A stretch of 5,978 nt of DNA from Pseudomonadota bacterium (GTDB lineage Bacteria; Pseudomonadota; Gammaproteobacteria; Acidithiobacillales; Acidithiobacillaceae). The stretch is taken from the NCBI GenBank assembly GCA_021827445.1, contig JAKAVW010000198.1:1-5978 (forward strand). Reading direction: 5' to 3'. The translations under genes were made by a program, and so were the position numbers. The notes beneath the pieces are model-generated. The model saw nothing but the letters and a program-made list of their open reading frames with translations. It searched no databases and had not been told where the DNA came from. Shown in pieces: positions 5,480-5,978 of this stretch (the first letter of the stretch is position 1; every line of letters starts with the position of its first letter).

Positions 5480-5978
5480 TTACTGCGTTTCGCCGTCCTG
5501 ACGGCGATACTCTTCCAATAATTCTTTTTCACCCACCTGCAGCCCCCGTTGCTCCAGCAAATCCGGGCGCCGCTCGGCGGTGCGCCCTAATGACTGCTGC
5601 AAACGCCAGCGGCGGATGCGTGCGTGATCTCCGGACAACAGCACCTCCGGAACCCCCTCCCCCGCCACCACTTCGGGCCGGGTATAATGCGGGCAATCCA
5701 GCAAGCCAGACGCCGCAAAACTGTCCTCCGCCGCTGAATCCGCATGCCCCAGCAGACCCGGCAACTGCCGCGCCACCGCCTCCATCAGCACCAGCACCGG
5801 CAACTCACCACCTGCCAGCACATAATCGCCGATGGACCATTCCGCATCCACCGCTGCCAGCACCCGCTCGTCAATGCCTTCATAGCGGCCTGCCAGTAAA
5901 ATCAGGCCCGGCAACACCGCGAAATCCTGCACCGCCTGCTGCTGCAAGCGCCGCCCCTGAGGCGACAAGTAAATCACC
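5480..5978 (-). CDS. trmD: tRNA (guanine-N1)-methyltransferase TrmD, C-terminal two thirds (5' end outside window)
   Basis: TrmD methylates G37 of tRNAs (m1G37) with S-adenosylmethionine, preventing +1 frameshifting. About 165 residues are visible; the frame is still open at the window edge, where the first visible full codon is a GTG that aligns with a family-internal Val (VIYLSPQGR), so the true start lies beyond. Within the visible part, the SPOUT trefoil-knot SAM-binding motifs are intact: GRYEGIDERV (30-39) and WSIGDYVLAGGELP (47-60). The proposed catalytic Asp is D85 in AEDSF, 15 residues after R70, matching the Arg/Asp pair of known TrmD enzymes. GLLDCPHYTRPEV follows, and the C-terminal helical domain contains WRLQQSLGRT. 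It ends 21 nt before rplS, with which it is normally co-transcribed. Confidence 0.97.
   Translation of the reverse strand, partial: VIYLSPQGRRLQQQAVQDFAVLPGLILLAGRYEGIDERVLAAVDAEWSIGDYVLAGGELPVLVLMEAVARQLPGLLGHADSAAEDSFAASGLLDCPHYTRPEVVAGEGVPEVLLSGDHARIRRWRLQQSLGRTAERRPDLLEQRGLQVGEKELLEEYRRQDGETQ

Overview
This is a GC-rich, gene-dense stretch of what looks like an ordinary proteobacterial chromosome. The gene content (a CnoX/YbbN-type thioredoxin-TPR protein, a two-PDZ DegP-type protease, and a trmD-rplS cluster leading into xerD) fits the gamma/beta-proteobacterial side. The composition and protein style remind me of Acidithiobacillia, but that is an impression, not a search result. I see no insertion sequence, prophage, CRISPR array, tRNA or rRNA.

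The left half (1-2819) reads rightward. It starts with the last 55 codons of an unidentified gene, followed by a 116-nt gap. Then comes cnoX (286-1155), a cytoplasmic thioredoxin-fold protein with an intact CAPC redox motif and a helical TPR-like tail. A 146-nt gap holds a good match to an envelope-stress (sigma-E/AlgU-type) promoter, just ahead of an exported HtrA/DegP-family serine protease (1302-2819). A strong intrinsic terminator (2837-2875) closes this unit.

The right half (2946-5978) reads leftward and converges on that terminator. It appears to be one co-transcribed unit: trmD (start outside the window), 21 nt, rplS, 24 nt, a 410-codon gene of unknown function, a 43-nt overlap, then xerD. 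It joins tRNA m1G37 methylation, a ribosomal protein and the chromosome-dimer recombinase through a Trp-rich protein I do not recognise. No promoter for this unit is visible, so it presumably lies upstream of trmD.

Both halves are mostly housekeeping, with a protein-quality-control theme on the left (CnoX for cytoplasmic oxidative folding stress, DegP for periplasmic misfolding). The points most worth a second look are the putative sigma-E promoter before degP, the unknown gene between rplS and xerD with its odd translation-start region, the active-site cysteines of CnoX, and a possible lipobox in the protease signal peptide. I found no clear evidence of a wholly new multi-gene system.
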